DNA of 64,000 nt from Austropuccinia psidii (taxonomy: Eukaryota > Basidiomycota > Pucciniomycetes > Pucciniales > Sphaerophragmiaceae), in NCBI GenBank assembly GCA_023105745.1, contig JALGQZ010000013.1, forward strand, positions 11,031,105 through 11,095,104. The letters are read 5' to 3'. A program made the translations under genes and the position numbers. Of the stretch, positions 24,910-35,493 are shown one piece after another. The notes beneath the pieces were generated by a model that saw only the letters and a program-made list of their open reading frames with translations, did not search any database and was not told the DNA's origin. Position 1 is the stretch's first letter; the number at the start of each line of letters is the position of its first letter.

Positions 24910-26938
24910 TGTAAGGTTTGACTATGAAACAATAAGTAAAAATTACTAATATTTTACTTATTGTACTATTAATGTCCTTATAAATGAAATAAATAAGATA
25001 AAAAATAGTTATAATAATAAAGAATTATTATAATTATGGCGTAAAAATAATTATATTATTAATAAAAAATAATAATTTAATTTATATTATAAAATATAAT
25101 ATAATAAAAGAAATATATTAATATAAAATAATTAATATATTTAAAAGCACTTTATTATTGTTACAAACAAATAATAAAGGCGTAAAAAATTGTTTTTTAT
25201 TAATAAAAAACAATTAATAACAATAATATTACCAATATTAAAGTTATAAATTAATATAAATACTATTTATATTAATTAAAGAGTTATTAAAGTAATAATG
25301 AAGAGAAAATTATTTATAATAAGAGAAAATAACCTACTTTTAACACTTAATATAATAATTTTGAAATGTTTTACGCCAAAAAAAATAAATACAACCTTTT
25401 CAAATTGTATTTACAACAAAAATAAAGAAAAATTACTAATATTCTTGATTTTTACGTGGAAATGAGTTTTTAGAGAGATTTTTTAGCAAAAACAATTAAA
25501 TAAATGATTTAATCACGTCAAAATAGATGATTATAACAAGGTGGTCTTTGGTCTTTAATAATATAATAGTTTTATATATAAAGAATAAATAAATTACCTT
25601 TGATTTAATTGATTTAATGTTTTTGATGCGTCTGAGGGGAAAATAGAGTAAAAAGAGCTCTATTTATAGTAAATACCTCCCTCCTAGAGTCCATCAGGCT
25701 TCTAGTAGACGCTCACTAATCATATCAACCGGAATTGATCAATATTTTAAGGTTTGGAGATGATTACATCATGATCAAACCATATTGCATCATTATTACA
25801 CCATTATTTAGAGTTATCACTATAACTCTAAGGTTGATGACATCAGAGGCTTGGCAGAACCCCAAATTTTGTGTATTTTATTAGTTTTAATCATAAACTA
25901 ATATTATTCACCAATTTTATCACTCATATGACTGTTAAACTTAATTTAAGGTTACCGTAGGTGATCATAACTACTCAATTTAAGCTCAAACTTTGATCTT
26001 TAATAACTTATAAGTTTTACACGCTATAGCAATTCAGAGAGTGAAGTCTGATAGCCTGACATAACCTTATTATGCTGCCAAGAGCTTTCCATTACATCAT
26101 CAAAACTCTAATTTTGATGATTTTTCTTGTAACTCATCTTTTCTGTCGAAATTCAATATTTCAAACTTCAAACCATGATTTCAGGGGGTTATACCCTGAA
26201 TTTAATAATAAAAATTACATCATTCTTCACGAATGAACTAGTAGAATCCAACTGTGTACTTTATTTTAAGTTTGGACCACTTTCACAACAAAGTGGTCAA
26301 CAGCTCTGTTGATTTTTATCAATATTTCATCATAGGTTTTAACCTTGTTTATAAATTGTAAAATAAAGTTCATATTTGGGTTCTTACAGTAATTACGTGG
26401 TAACTTTATTTTTGGTTCATCACTCTATCTTGTATAGTTTAAGAGATATTAGCTATGATCCTTGAATATATGCATTGACCAAAAAAGTGCATATATTCAG
26501 GTTAATTCCTTAAGTATTAGCTTTGGAAATTAGCTCATTAATTGTTTTATGTGTGAACGTTCATGGTGAATCCAATGGTACAATTTATTTTACATGTTGT
26601 TTCATTGGTTCTTGAAATAAATAAAGATTTATGGTTTTTATAAGGTATTATTCCTTATAACTCATTAAATATTGACTTTACAGATATGCCATAAAAATGG
26701 TATACGTGTATTTTACCATGGGGAATCCAATGGTATAATTTATTTCACATGTTGATTCATTGGTTTTTAAGTTAAACCAATTTTTGTACCAATTTATGGT
26801 ATTTTTGTATTTTTGAAGTAATTATTTTTAATGTATAATTATTCTAAGTAATTTTAGTATAATTATCTTAAAGGTATAATTATTCTGAGTCTTTCTTATC
26901 ACCTTATTGGGTATGTGGTAATATCTCAAAGGCTCACA
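24910..26938 (-). mobile_element. Solo LTR of the Gypsy-2 lineage (2029 bp)
   Basis: Plus-strand edges TGTAAGGTTTGAC (24910) and GGCTCACA (26938) with an exact 5-bp duplication AAAGT (24905-24909, 26939-26943). No internal region, so this is a solo LTR left by LTR-LTR recombination. It split the copia B integrase exactly inside PDSPQE-SGVAERF. The left third (24950-25500) is extremely AT-rich with many taataa/attaat words; the middle holds the tgatgaca/ttgatgac-type and acgtgg words shared with other LTRs here. Confidence 0.92.
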
Positions 26939-27240
26939 AAAGTGGTGTAGCTGAAAGGTTCAGCAGATCTTTACTGTTAAAAATTCAACACTTACTTGCT
27001 CAATCCAATATCCCAGCTATCTATTGGGATCAAGCAGCTCTACATGTGTCAATCCTATGTAATTATACCCCACACAGGCTTTTTAATCTAGGAACTCCTT
27101 CTCATGCTTTGGATGAACATGATTCACTTACTAAACCAAAATTAATTCTCAAAAACTATCAGATTTTGAATTAAAGCCTCAAGTAATGAATCTGGGTGTG
27201 AGCCTTACAGGTATTTTTATATACCCAAAAGACCACAAAA
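26939..27240 (+). pseudogene. Copia B fragment 3: integrase core end
   Basis: Open frame SGVAERFSRSLLLKIQHLLAQSNIPAIYWDQAAL and onward (described only in part; 26941-27174, stop at 27172). The ERF Glu corresponds to the catalytic Glu of the integrase DDE triad, and the following region to the conserved LLxxxxxPxxYW segment of copia integrases. Coding traces continue to about 27240 (IFIYPKDHK) in another frame. Not functional. Confidence 0.8.
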
Positions 27241-28860
27241 GATAAATTAAAATACAAATATAAATAAAATATATTTATTTATATTATAAAAATAAAAATA
27301 TAAATACAAATTTATATTTAAAAGTCAAAATTTAATTATAATTTAAAAATAAAATTAGAATCAATTTTAAAGTTATGAAATTATATTTTTACTTGTAAAA
27401 ATTGAGTAAAAATGAATTTTTAATAAAAATTGTGAAATTAAAATATTTTTGGTAAAAAGTTATATAAAATATATTATGAATTTTTATCCAATAAATAAAC
27501 ATGAAGAAATTATCACAACTTTGGATTCCTCATAAAAATAAAAGTGGGGTCACCTCTGGATGAAATTTCTGTAACTCAACTCTAAATAAGCTTAAATTAA
27601 GTTTTTAGTATTTTCAATACAAAAATTGAAAATACTCAAAACTTTAACTTAATTCACACCACATGTGGTGTCAACCATTAATTTTTCTGTTAAAATTGAG
27701 GTGTTGTGTTTAGTTTAGAAGTTATGAGGAATTGAAGTATTTTCAATTGAATTCAATTGAAATGTCAAAATGTGTGCATGTATTACATAAGTGAACTTTG
27801 ATTTCCATATGAGGTATCAATTATTACTGTATTGTACTGTACAATTCAATTGAATTACATATGTAAATTACAAGCATGATACATGATGAGGAATTAAAGG
27901 AAAAAATCAATTGGAAAGATTAAAATTGGGGGGGGAAAGGAACTCTAGCTCTAAGGGGGAGCCAGACCCCCAAAATCCTTGCTGACAGGTGTGAGATGTC
28001 AAATTCACACAAAAGTTCATCACTTTTGGCCTGGAATTGAGTCACAAGGTCTGTGACTCAATTTATGATGAGGTTTTGATACCAACCAGGGAAGTTTTTC
28101 TCTACGCCTCTTACACACATTCTTACGTGGTTTGAAGGCTCTAGACCAGGTATTTCTATAGTAATGGCTGATTTAAGGGTCTAAAATGGCTAAAAATGCC
28201 TTAAACCAGCCCTTTTTTGGTCTAAACCGGGGTTCAATGATGCCATAATTGGCTTTTCTGTTGTCAGACTGTCTTTCACGACTGACAAGATTAAATTTTA
28301 TATTTGGAGTAAGATAATTGATGGCTATAAAAGAATGTCTTCTTTGCCCCACTTTTCTTCTCATGTTAGAATCTTTTCCTTTTATAATTAGTTTAAACAC
28401 CGTTAAACCAATCAATAAAAGAGTCCAACCACCCTTTTTAAATCATTTTAAACCTTTTAACAACGTGAAAAAATCATTCTAATCATTGTTAGTAACTCTT
28501 ATAATCATTTTTACCCCTGCACCACCCCAAAAGTGAATTAAAGCATCTTTCATCACTGTAAACTTTGTCACTTTGTTTCGAAATTCACTCTGGTCACTTT
28601 TGGGCATTTTTTCTCTGTAATATTCTTTATAAAGAATCTGTTCTTCAATTAATTGCCTGCAGTCTTTTGCTCAATTAATTCCAATTGAAATTTCTCTTGA
28701 AGAAATTTATTTTGTAGCCTTAAATATCTCTTGTAGAGTATTTTTGGATAAATGTTTATTGTTGGTAAAACAATAAATGTTTATAATATTATTGTTTTAT
28801 ACTAATACAGTTATAAAAAAGAAAATTGGTGTGTTTCCTCTTAAGAATAATATTTCTTTC
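27241..28860. other. Unrecognised AT-rich insertion block in copia B
   Basis: Copia coding stops near 27240 and resumes near 28861. The block between starts with about 300 bp of almost pure A/T words, then holds a palindrome caccacatgtggtg (27659-27672), a run of nine G (27928-27936), an inverted pair aaaagttcatcactttt (28011-28027) and one arm of the inverted repeat (28035-28487). I could not find clear edges or a duplication. It is probably one or more DNA-element insertions. Confidence 0.45.
28035..28487 (-). repeat. Inverted repeat arm 1 (453 bp)
   Basis: Reverse complement of 31560-32077 over almost its whole length: shared features are the tctagaccagg-tatt-ctatagtaatggctgat stretch, the ataattggcttttctgttgtcagactg stretch and the gtcttctttgccccacttt stretch. 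The outer end carries a palindrome, attgagtcacaaggtctgtgactcaat. An 80-codon ORF (28415-28173) mirrors the ORF in arm 2, but that reflects sequence conservation, not a gene I can support. Confidence 0.85.
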
Positions 28861-29612
28861 TATTTTTAATTGATTTTTTACCTTATACAAATTTTGAGGA
28901 CAGGAAAAGTACTTGATTTTTAATCAAAGTTTCATATCCACACCTTACACTGGGAAAGAAGTGAAAATTGATTTTTTTATCTACAAAGTTGAAGGAACTC
29001 ACTTTTGAAAGATATTCTGATACCAAAAAATTCATAAATCTTGATCCTGGATGAATTAATATCAGTCAATATTGGATAATTCCTTCAAAGTTCAATGCAT
29101 CAACAGTTAAGAAAACTTAAAAGAGTTTACCATACAAAAATAAAGTTTCAATTTCATTACCAAGAATAGTTTAAAAAGAAGATAAGTTCCCTTATCTATA
29201 AATCAATAATGATTAAGGAATTATTATTCAAGAATAAAATCCTTTAGCTCCAAGTCCAATTGTTGAAAATGAAAAACAATTGTCAGCTGCTCGCGCAAAG
29301 ACTAAAGGTTGTTATCATGTACATTATTAAAAAAAAGTACCAAAGAATATTTCTGTTTATGTAAGCTCTGATAACTTACTGGAAGGCTCCAGAGGGAAAA
29401 ATATTCACTCAGCTATGCTTATGGATGTAGTTCCATTTTTCAAAGCTATAAAGAATCTTGAGAAAAAACATCAATGGCACAAAGAAAGGGAGAATAAATT
29501 TGCTTAATTAATGCAGAACAACACTAGAGAATTGATAACTTCAAAAATTTATTAAAAATCCAAATCTTAATGGATTTGCTTGAAAGCTGCACACATCTTA
29601 CAAGTCAATGTT
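28861..29612 (+). pseudogene. Copia B fragment 4: linker to reverse transcriptase start
   Basis: Decayed coding with readable pieces PLAPSPIVENEKQLSAARAK (about 29249-29308) and, in a run with one early stop, VPKNISVYVSSDNLLEGSRG, then MLMDVVPFFKAIKN (29338-29460), the region before the copia RT. Ends at the ATGTT duplication of the next solo LTR. Interrupted coding continues only after arm 2. Confidence 0.7.
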
Positions 29613-31532
29613 TGTAAGATGTGACTATGAAACTGGTGATAATATTAATATTAATCAACAGTACTATGTCTGTTCTTATGAAATATAATAATAAAATATT
29701 ATTATAACCACAATTAAATAATTAAAAATTATTTCTTTCACGTGTTAAACACTACTAGTGATTTTAACAGTGAGCAAGTAATTGTCTACAAGAATCAATT
29801 ACAAGAAGAATTTAATAATAAAAACTTCTTTATTAAAATAATAAAATTATTTTAATATATAATTATCTTTTGCAAGAATAATTATAAAGATAATTCTTGA
29901 AGAAAACTATTACTAGAGAAAAACTTTAAGAATTAAGAATAAATGACTCACTAATACTCCAAAGAACTTATTGATAGGTAAGAGTAGAGAAATTTGACGT
30001 GGAATTGTGGATTTAAGGGATCAAAAGGATTTATAACAGTATTACAACAAAATATAGTTGGATTCTATGATTTCACGTCTTTCTGGATGATTTTGAAAGA
30101 TTTAAAACACTTAAGAATAGCTTTAACTAATACTTACTTGTTGGTAATAATGATTTAATAAATTGATAAGATGATGATACGGAAAAACAGCAAGAAGAGG
30201 CTTCTTTTAAGTCAACAACAGCTCACAGAGGCATGCCATGGAGCAAACTGAAAAACCAGTGAGTGAGAAAACAATAAACCTTTTTGGATTAATGATTGCA
30301 TCATCTGTTGTCACGTAAGATTATCATAATTACTTAATTGGTGCTTTTACGTGACTACTAACCCCAATATGGTTAAGAATAAAAGGAGTAACATCTGTAA
30401 ATCTTCTTTTATTCTAAAATAATCATTGATTTCTCAAAGTTATCAATGTTATTGCCAATTTCATCACAGGTTGTAATTACTGTGAATTTTTGAAGATTCA
30501 GTGTTTCACGTAGAATGGTCAAAAATGGACTGTAAGTAAAACTTTTAATTTTACTAGTAAAACCATAATTCTTTTTGTTTATACCATAGATAATACAGTT
30601 ATTCATTGGTCCTGAAAGTTTCAGAAGGATTCATTGAGAATTGTATTTTTAATGAATTTTTGAAGTTTTTACCTCATTTCTACGTAGAATTGCAAATAGC
30701 AGTATTTTGCTGGTTGCTATGAGGTAAATCAATGAATATGGATCCCAAAAGGGTTTAATTACTCTTTTAGGGTCTAGTCATGGAAATTCATCAAGAACTG
30801 ACGTGGTTACAGGAGTCTAAGTAGCTCATTACCTCCTTGGCACGTCAAAATAGCAGGTTATTTGCTATTTTTCTTATGATTACAGTAGGTGTAACTTGGT
30901 AACCAAGTTCCCAAAGAGTTTTAGTTTACCAATTGGGCCAAGATGAGCCATGGATCCATGCTCTGGAGCTATCCACGCCTCTGAGGCCTCAGAAGTTGGG
31001 TACCCTGGCTCTCTTTGATGTCTTTTGTCCCCCTTGCTTATTTTTTACGTCAAAATAGTAATTTAAGCTTAAAGTGAGATATCCACTATGGGTGTACCAA
31101 AAGTCCATGTAAGAATACCATGATATTAAGTGCTCAAAACATGCATAACACTATTCTTAGTGTATATGTAACATGGGATTTCTCACTTTCCCATTATTTT
31201 GGCTAAAAATCAAGAAAAACAAAAATTTTCACGGATCTTTTATGTGGTATTAATGATGTGGTATTGAAGTATTTTCCATTTTACCACCTCAAATACTTAA
31301 ATTGAGCTTATTCACTCTATGGAGCTACCCTAGGTGAATTTTTGTGTAGAATCCAAATCTGGTCTTAAATCCATGGATTTACTTACTCAATAAAAAGTTA
31401 TTCATCTTTTCTGAAATTGAAAATGATGAATTTTGGATATATGCATGACTTATGAGTTTTGCATAATTCAAAATTTCTTTTTAAGATAATTGTGGCCTAT
31501 TTGGGTATGTAAAATATACCTCAAGGCTCACA
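29613..31532 (-). mobile_element. Solo LTR of the Gypsy-2 lineage (1920 bp)
   Basis: Plus-strand edges TGTAAGATGTGAC (29613) and GGCTCACA (31532) with an exact duplication ATGTT (29608-29612, 31533-31537). About as long as, and clearly homologous to, 39447-41348: shared blocks include cagctcacagaggygtgccatgg, gcatcatctgttgtca and cacgcctctgaggcctcaga. The 65-codon ORF inside is not supported. Confidence 0.92.
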
Positions 31533-31547
31533 ATGTTATCTGTGTAT

Positions 31548-32082
31548 ACATTAAACTTTAATGATTATAAGAATTTTTTCACGTGGTTAAAAGGTTTAAA
31601 ATGATTTGAAAATGGTGGTTGGAATCTTTTATTTATTGGTTCAACAGTGTTTAAACTAATTATAAAAAAAAGATTCTAACATGAAGAGAAAAGTGGGGCA
31701 AAGAAGACATTCTTTTATAGCCATCAATTATCTTACTCCAAAAGTAAAATTTACTCTTGTCAGTCGTGAAAAACAGTCTGACAACAGAAAAGCCAATTAT
31801 GGCTTCATTGAACCCTGGTTTAGACCAAAAAAAGGCTGGTTTACGCCATTTTTAGCCATTTTAGACCCTCAAATCAGCCATTACTATAGCAATACCTGGT
31901 CTAGAGCCTTCCAAAAACGTCAGAATGTGTGTAAGAGGCATAGAAACCAGTTAAAACTGTTTTTACCAACATTGCTTCACCTTAAGGGTAGTTTTACCCT
32001 CTTGGCAGCAGTTAAAACCACCCTGGTCGGTATCAAAACCTCATCATCAATTGAGTCACAGACCCTGTGACTCAATTGATGA
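31548..32082 (+). repeat. Inverted repeat arm 2, short inserted element (about 535 bp)
   Basis: Inverted partner of 28035-28487, with an extra roughly 65 bp near 31950-32020. The right end carries the palindrome atcaattgagtcacag-acc-ctgtgactcaattgat. It separates copia B pieces: GTAT flanks it on both sides (31544-31547, 32083-32086), and the copia RT frame picks up right after it (MWVLNFKPNE). The element may be a short non-autonomous DNA transposon with a 4-5 bp duplication. The edges are approximate. Confidence 0.65.
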
Positions 32083-33440
32083 GTATGTGGGTGCTCAATT
32101 TCAAGCCTAATGAATAGGGAGAATTTCATAAATACAAAGCAAGGTGGGTATCTTTAGGGAATAATCAAGTTAACATTATACAATATTTTGAAACTTGGTC
32201 TTCAGTAGGAAGAAATGAAATATTTAAGATACTTCTTTTGTAAACTGTGAATTTTGTTTTCTCTGATGATCAATTGTATTTAAAAATTGATTCAAAGATC
32301 CAAGTTCTTAAAGTCAAAGGATTGGAAGTTTCTGGGAAAGAAAAATGGGTTTGTAAATTAAAAAATAATTGTATGGAATGATGCAAGCACCTTGTATGTG
32401 GAAAGAAAAAATTGAATGGAGGACTCAACTCCTTGAATATGCTCTGTTCTCAATTTAATTAAGCTCTCTTTATCAATAAATCAAAAAACCTTCCTTGAAC
32501 ATTCTTGTAGACTATGTATTTTTAATTGCGAAAGAAGAGGGTGAAGTCAAAAGAAATTCCAATCAGACTCTAAAGAGTCTTTGCTTTAAAAATTAAAAAT
32601 TTCCTACCCATATTCTAGGATATCATCTTGATTGGCTAAAAGATGGTACAGTATTTTCAAGTAAAAAATACTTTTGCAATAAAATCTTGGTCACATCTTA
32701 TATGTTGAAATTGAGAGATATCAAAGCACTATTTAATAATAATTTCATAAATCAATTAACTGAACATGGGTAAAATGTTGACATGAATCTATACCAGAAA
32801 GCAATGAGATATATAGTTTATTTAACTTACCATACCCAACCTGATATACTTTTCACAATCAATCAATGAGCTCAATTTTCTACTGATCTAAATTTTAATA
32901 ATTGGAAAATTGTTAGAAATTTATTAAGATACAATCATTACACAAATCATTTCAGTATATTATTGAAAAAACTCATCAAATGATATTTAACAAGGGTGGG
33001 CTGATTCCAATTATGCAAATTTCAACAATCGAAGGAAATTTAGTGACTTTTTATGGTAATTCAATCAGTTGGTTGCATAAGGAGAAGTCCATTCTATCAC
33101 AGTATGTATCAATGAACATATGTGCCAAACAAATAAAATGAGTATAAATGAGCTTAGCAATAGATTTAGGTATTAAAATGAGAGAACCAGTCATTTTTAA
33201 TGATAGTTCTTGAGAAATAACTATATCAAAATAAGCAAACTTGATCATTCATACAATGAAATAGAAATTAGATATTAACAACTAGGTTATTTAGTAATTA
33301 TGAGATTTCTATATATAGTTCAAGTTTGGGTGAATAAAGCAGTAGCTAATCCCTTGAAAAAGCCTCCAACTTTGAACAAATTGAAAGAATTTTATTCCAA
33401 GGTACATCTCAAGGACAAAGAAAGAGTGTTAGAAAAGTGA
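32083..33440 (+). pseudogene. Copia B fragment 5: reverse transcriptase and RNase H
   Basis: RT resumes at 32085 (MWVLNFKPNE, stop, then GEFHKYKARWVSLGNNQV and YFETWSSVGRNEIFKI to about 32230). A degraded middle follows, then TYHTQPDILFTIN (about 32830-32870) and GWADSNYANFNNRRK (32996-33040), the RNase H start with its first Asp. The end reads PLKKPPTLNKLKEFYSKVHL and stops at 33438-33440, inside the start of the 3' LTR. Several stops and frameshifts. Confidence 0.8.
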
Positions 33441-33614
33441 ATATAGCTATTTAATAATTATATTACTTACATGATTATTGTACTATGATGTAATCAAGAA
33501 TTTAATATTCTTTTGATGGTCAACAAGAGAAATTCTCCATTTAAACTCCACTTTTTTCTTTTTTTTTCTCATCTTATTCTTTTCAGTTCTTGTTTCACTA
33601 TTGGAATTCCAACA
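33427..33614 (+). repeat. Copia B 3' LTR (188 bp)
   Basis: TGTTAGAAAAG (33427) to GGAATTCCAACA (33614), preceded by a purine-rich caaggacaaagaaagag that serves as the polypurine tract. The short inverted terminus TGTT/AACA and the small size fit a copia LTR. The polyprotein frame ends a few codons inside it, as in the complete copia at 53600. The matching 5' LTR is lost, so the edges cannot be checked against it. Confidence 0.6.
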
Positions 33615-34212
33615 TTCTATTAAGAGTGTCACTTAAGTAGCATAAAATTGATTTTACATTAAGAATGATATATTGAACATATGTATGAACAATTAAAAAG
33701 TATTTAATTATTTGTTTAGCTAAATTTATAATATTCAATTGAAAATAGTAAGAATACTAGATTTTATTCTTGTGCTATTAGGTTTGATACTTAGAAGTAC
33801 TTTATAGTATATTCAAGGTTCTTTTCATTAATTATATCGATTTCTAGAAAAAAAATTTAAAAATTAATCATATTTATTTTTGTATAAGTCAGATATGTTT
33901 GAAAGGTTTTCTATTTTGTAATATAGTTATTAAATAGTATTATTGTATTAATTGCTAAAGGTAAATAATTGATAATTATTAGCTTATTAAGTTGTTAATA
34001 ATAATTTTTTTTCTAAGCTATACACTAGTGGTTTAATTGAAATGCAATAGAATTAATTGACTCTAATCAATTTACTGTCTCCATCCATTATCATCTTGAT
34101 CATGAGGAAAGGGTGAACTCTATGCGTTCATGAATATGGCCTTTCAAGAACTTTGAAATATTACTTAAATTATTGAGAACTTGAAAGTCTCTTACTAAGG
34201 GTAAATTATTTA
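33615..34212. other. AT-rich flank, nothing recognised
   Basis: No coding traces or repeats that I can name. The last eight bases (attattta, 34205-34212) are the left target duplication of the MULE derivative that follows. Confidence 0.6.
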
Positions 34213-35485
34213 GGGTGTTGGTAAAAGCACGTAAGCCCTTACGTGTTTTTACCATAGACTTACGTGTTTTTACCAAATTATGGCCAAAACACGTAAGTTA
34301 CCTAATTTTTTTATAGAAATTCCTCAGGATAAGTTTTGAGAATTTTTAACATTTTTTTTGCCATATTTTTTCCGACATGGGATGTGAAGGTCCCCAAATT
34401 TTTTCAATTTTTTTTTGCCCAATTTCTCTATTTTTGGGCAATTTGCAAAATGGCCCATTTTTTTGAAAAAATTCATGAAACATGTTCCCACTTGAATTTC
34501 CATATTTTATTTTAAGAAAAATGAGGGTGAGAATGTTGAGAATAAAAACCCAGAGGCCCAAAATTTTGGGTTTTTTTTGCCAGGACAATTGTAGGCCCAA
34601 AAAGTTCCTTTTTTCTGTTTTTTGTTCATGTCTGTAATTAAGTTGAAAATATCATTTATGACAACAATTCAATTAAAAATTCGATTTATGACATTAGTGG
34701 GATTTAAAAATTCTATTTGTGGAATTAACAGTGCCATTTATGGCATTAAAAGTGCTATAAATGGCATCACAAATGACATAATAATGCCATAAATGGAATC
34801 AAAAGTGCCATAAATGGCATCAAGAATTATATATATGCCATTTATGGCATTACAAAAATGCCATAAATGGCATTGTATGGCCTTAAAAATGCCATGAATG
34901 GCCTCAAAAATGCCATAAATGGACTTAACAATGGCCAATTAAAGCCTTGACAATTCCCATTTATGGCCTCAATAATGCCATTTATGGCCCCAACAATTCC
35001 ATGAATTGAATTAACAATGGCCATTTATGGCTTCAACAATGCTATAAATGGCTCTAAAAATGCCATTTATGGAATTAAAAGTGGCATTCATGGAAGCAAC
35101 AAGGCAATTGGTAAGGCCAGTCATGCCATAAATGGCCTTAAGAAATTGTATGAATGGACTTAAAAATGCTATAAATGGCCTTAAAATGCCATTTATGGCA
35201 TTAACAATGTCATTTGTGGCCTTGAAAATGCCATTTATGGCCTTACCAATGCCATTTATGGGATTTTTAATTCCATAAATGGATTTTATGATGCCATAAG
35301 TGGCATCAATGGCTTCAGAAATGCCAAGAATAGCTAAATTTTATTCTAAAAACACCCCTTACGTGTCTTTACCATAAAATTGCATGTTTTTACCAATTGA
35401 TGGTAAAAACACGTAAGTTTTTAGTAAAAAAACGTAAGCTCTTACGTGTTTTTACCAATTTGCTTACGTGTTTTTACCAACACCC
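34213..35485. mobile_element. Non-autonomous MULE with palindromic minisatellite core (1273 bp)
   Basis: Terminal inverted repeats of 23 bp (gggtgttggtaaaagcacgt at the left edge; the right edge is the mirror ending accaacaccc) match at 22 of 23 positions. An exact 8-bp duplication ATTATTTA flanks it (34205-34212, 35486-35493). Both ends hold several extra copies of the acgtaag / cttacgtgtttttacca motif in both orientations. The left 300 bp (caggataagttttgag, tttttgccatatttttt, gacatgggatgt) match, inverted, the right end of MULE copy 1, so this is a deletion derivative of the same family. The core is a minisatellite (34640-35335). The CpGs of the terminal motifs are mostly intact, unlike in the two large MULE copies. 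Confidence 0.92.
34640..35335. repeat. Palindromic minisatellite (ccataaatggc words)
   Basis: About 30 spaced copies of atgccataaatggcat-like palindromes, alternating between ccataaatgg and ccatttatgg, separated by 8-15 bp linkers such as cattaaaa, ccttaaaa or ctcaacaat. The period is irregular, about 21-27 bp. Each unit can form a short hairpin on its own. Overlapping ORFs on the minus strand (34738-35024) are just translations of the repeat. Confidence 0.9.
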
Positions 35486-35493
35486 ATTATTTA

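Noticed and set aside
31681..32070. 129-codon ORF in inverted-repeat arm 2 as a real gene
   Set aside because: It lies wholly inside a repeat, its partner in arm 1 is shorter and diverged, and no domain is recognised. Kept only as a low-interest finding.
34640..35335. CRISPR-like array
   Set aside because: Units are degenerate palindromes with irregular spacing and similar linkers, inside a transposon of a eukaryote.
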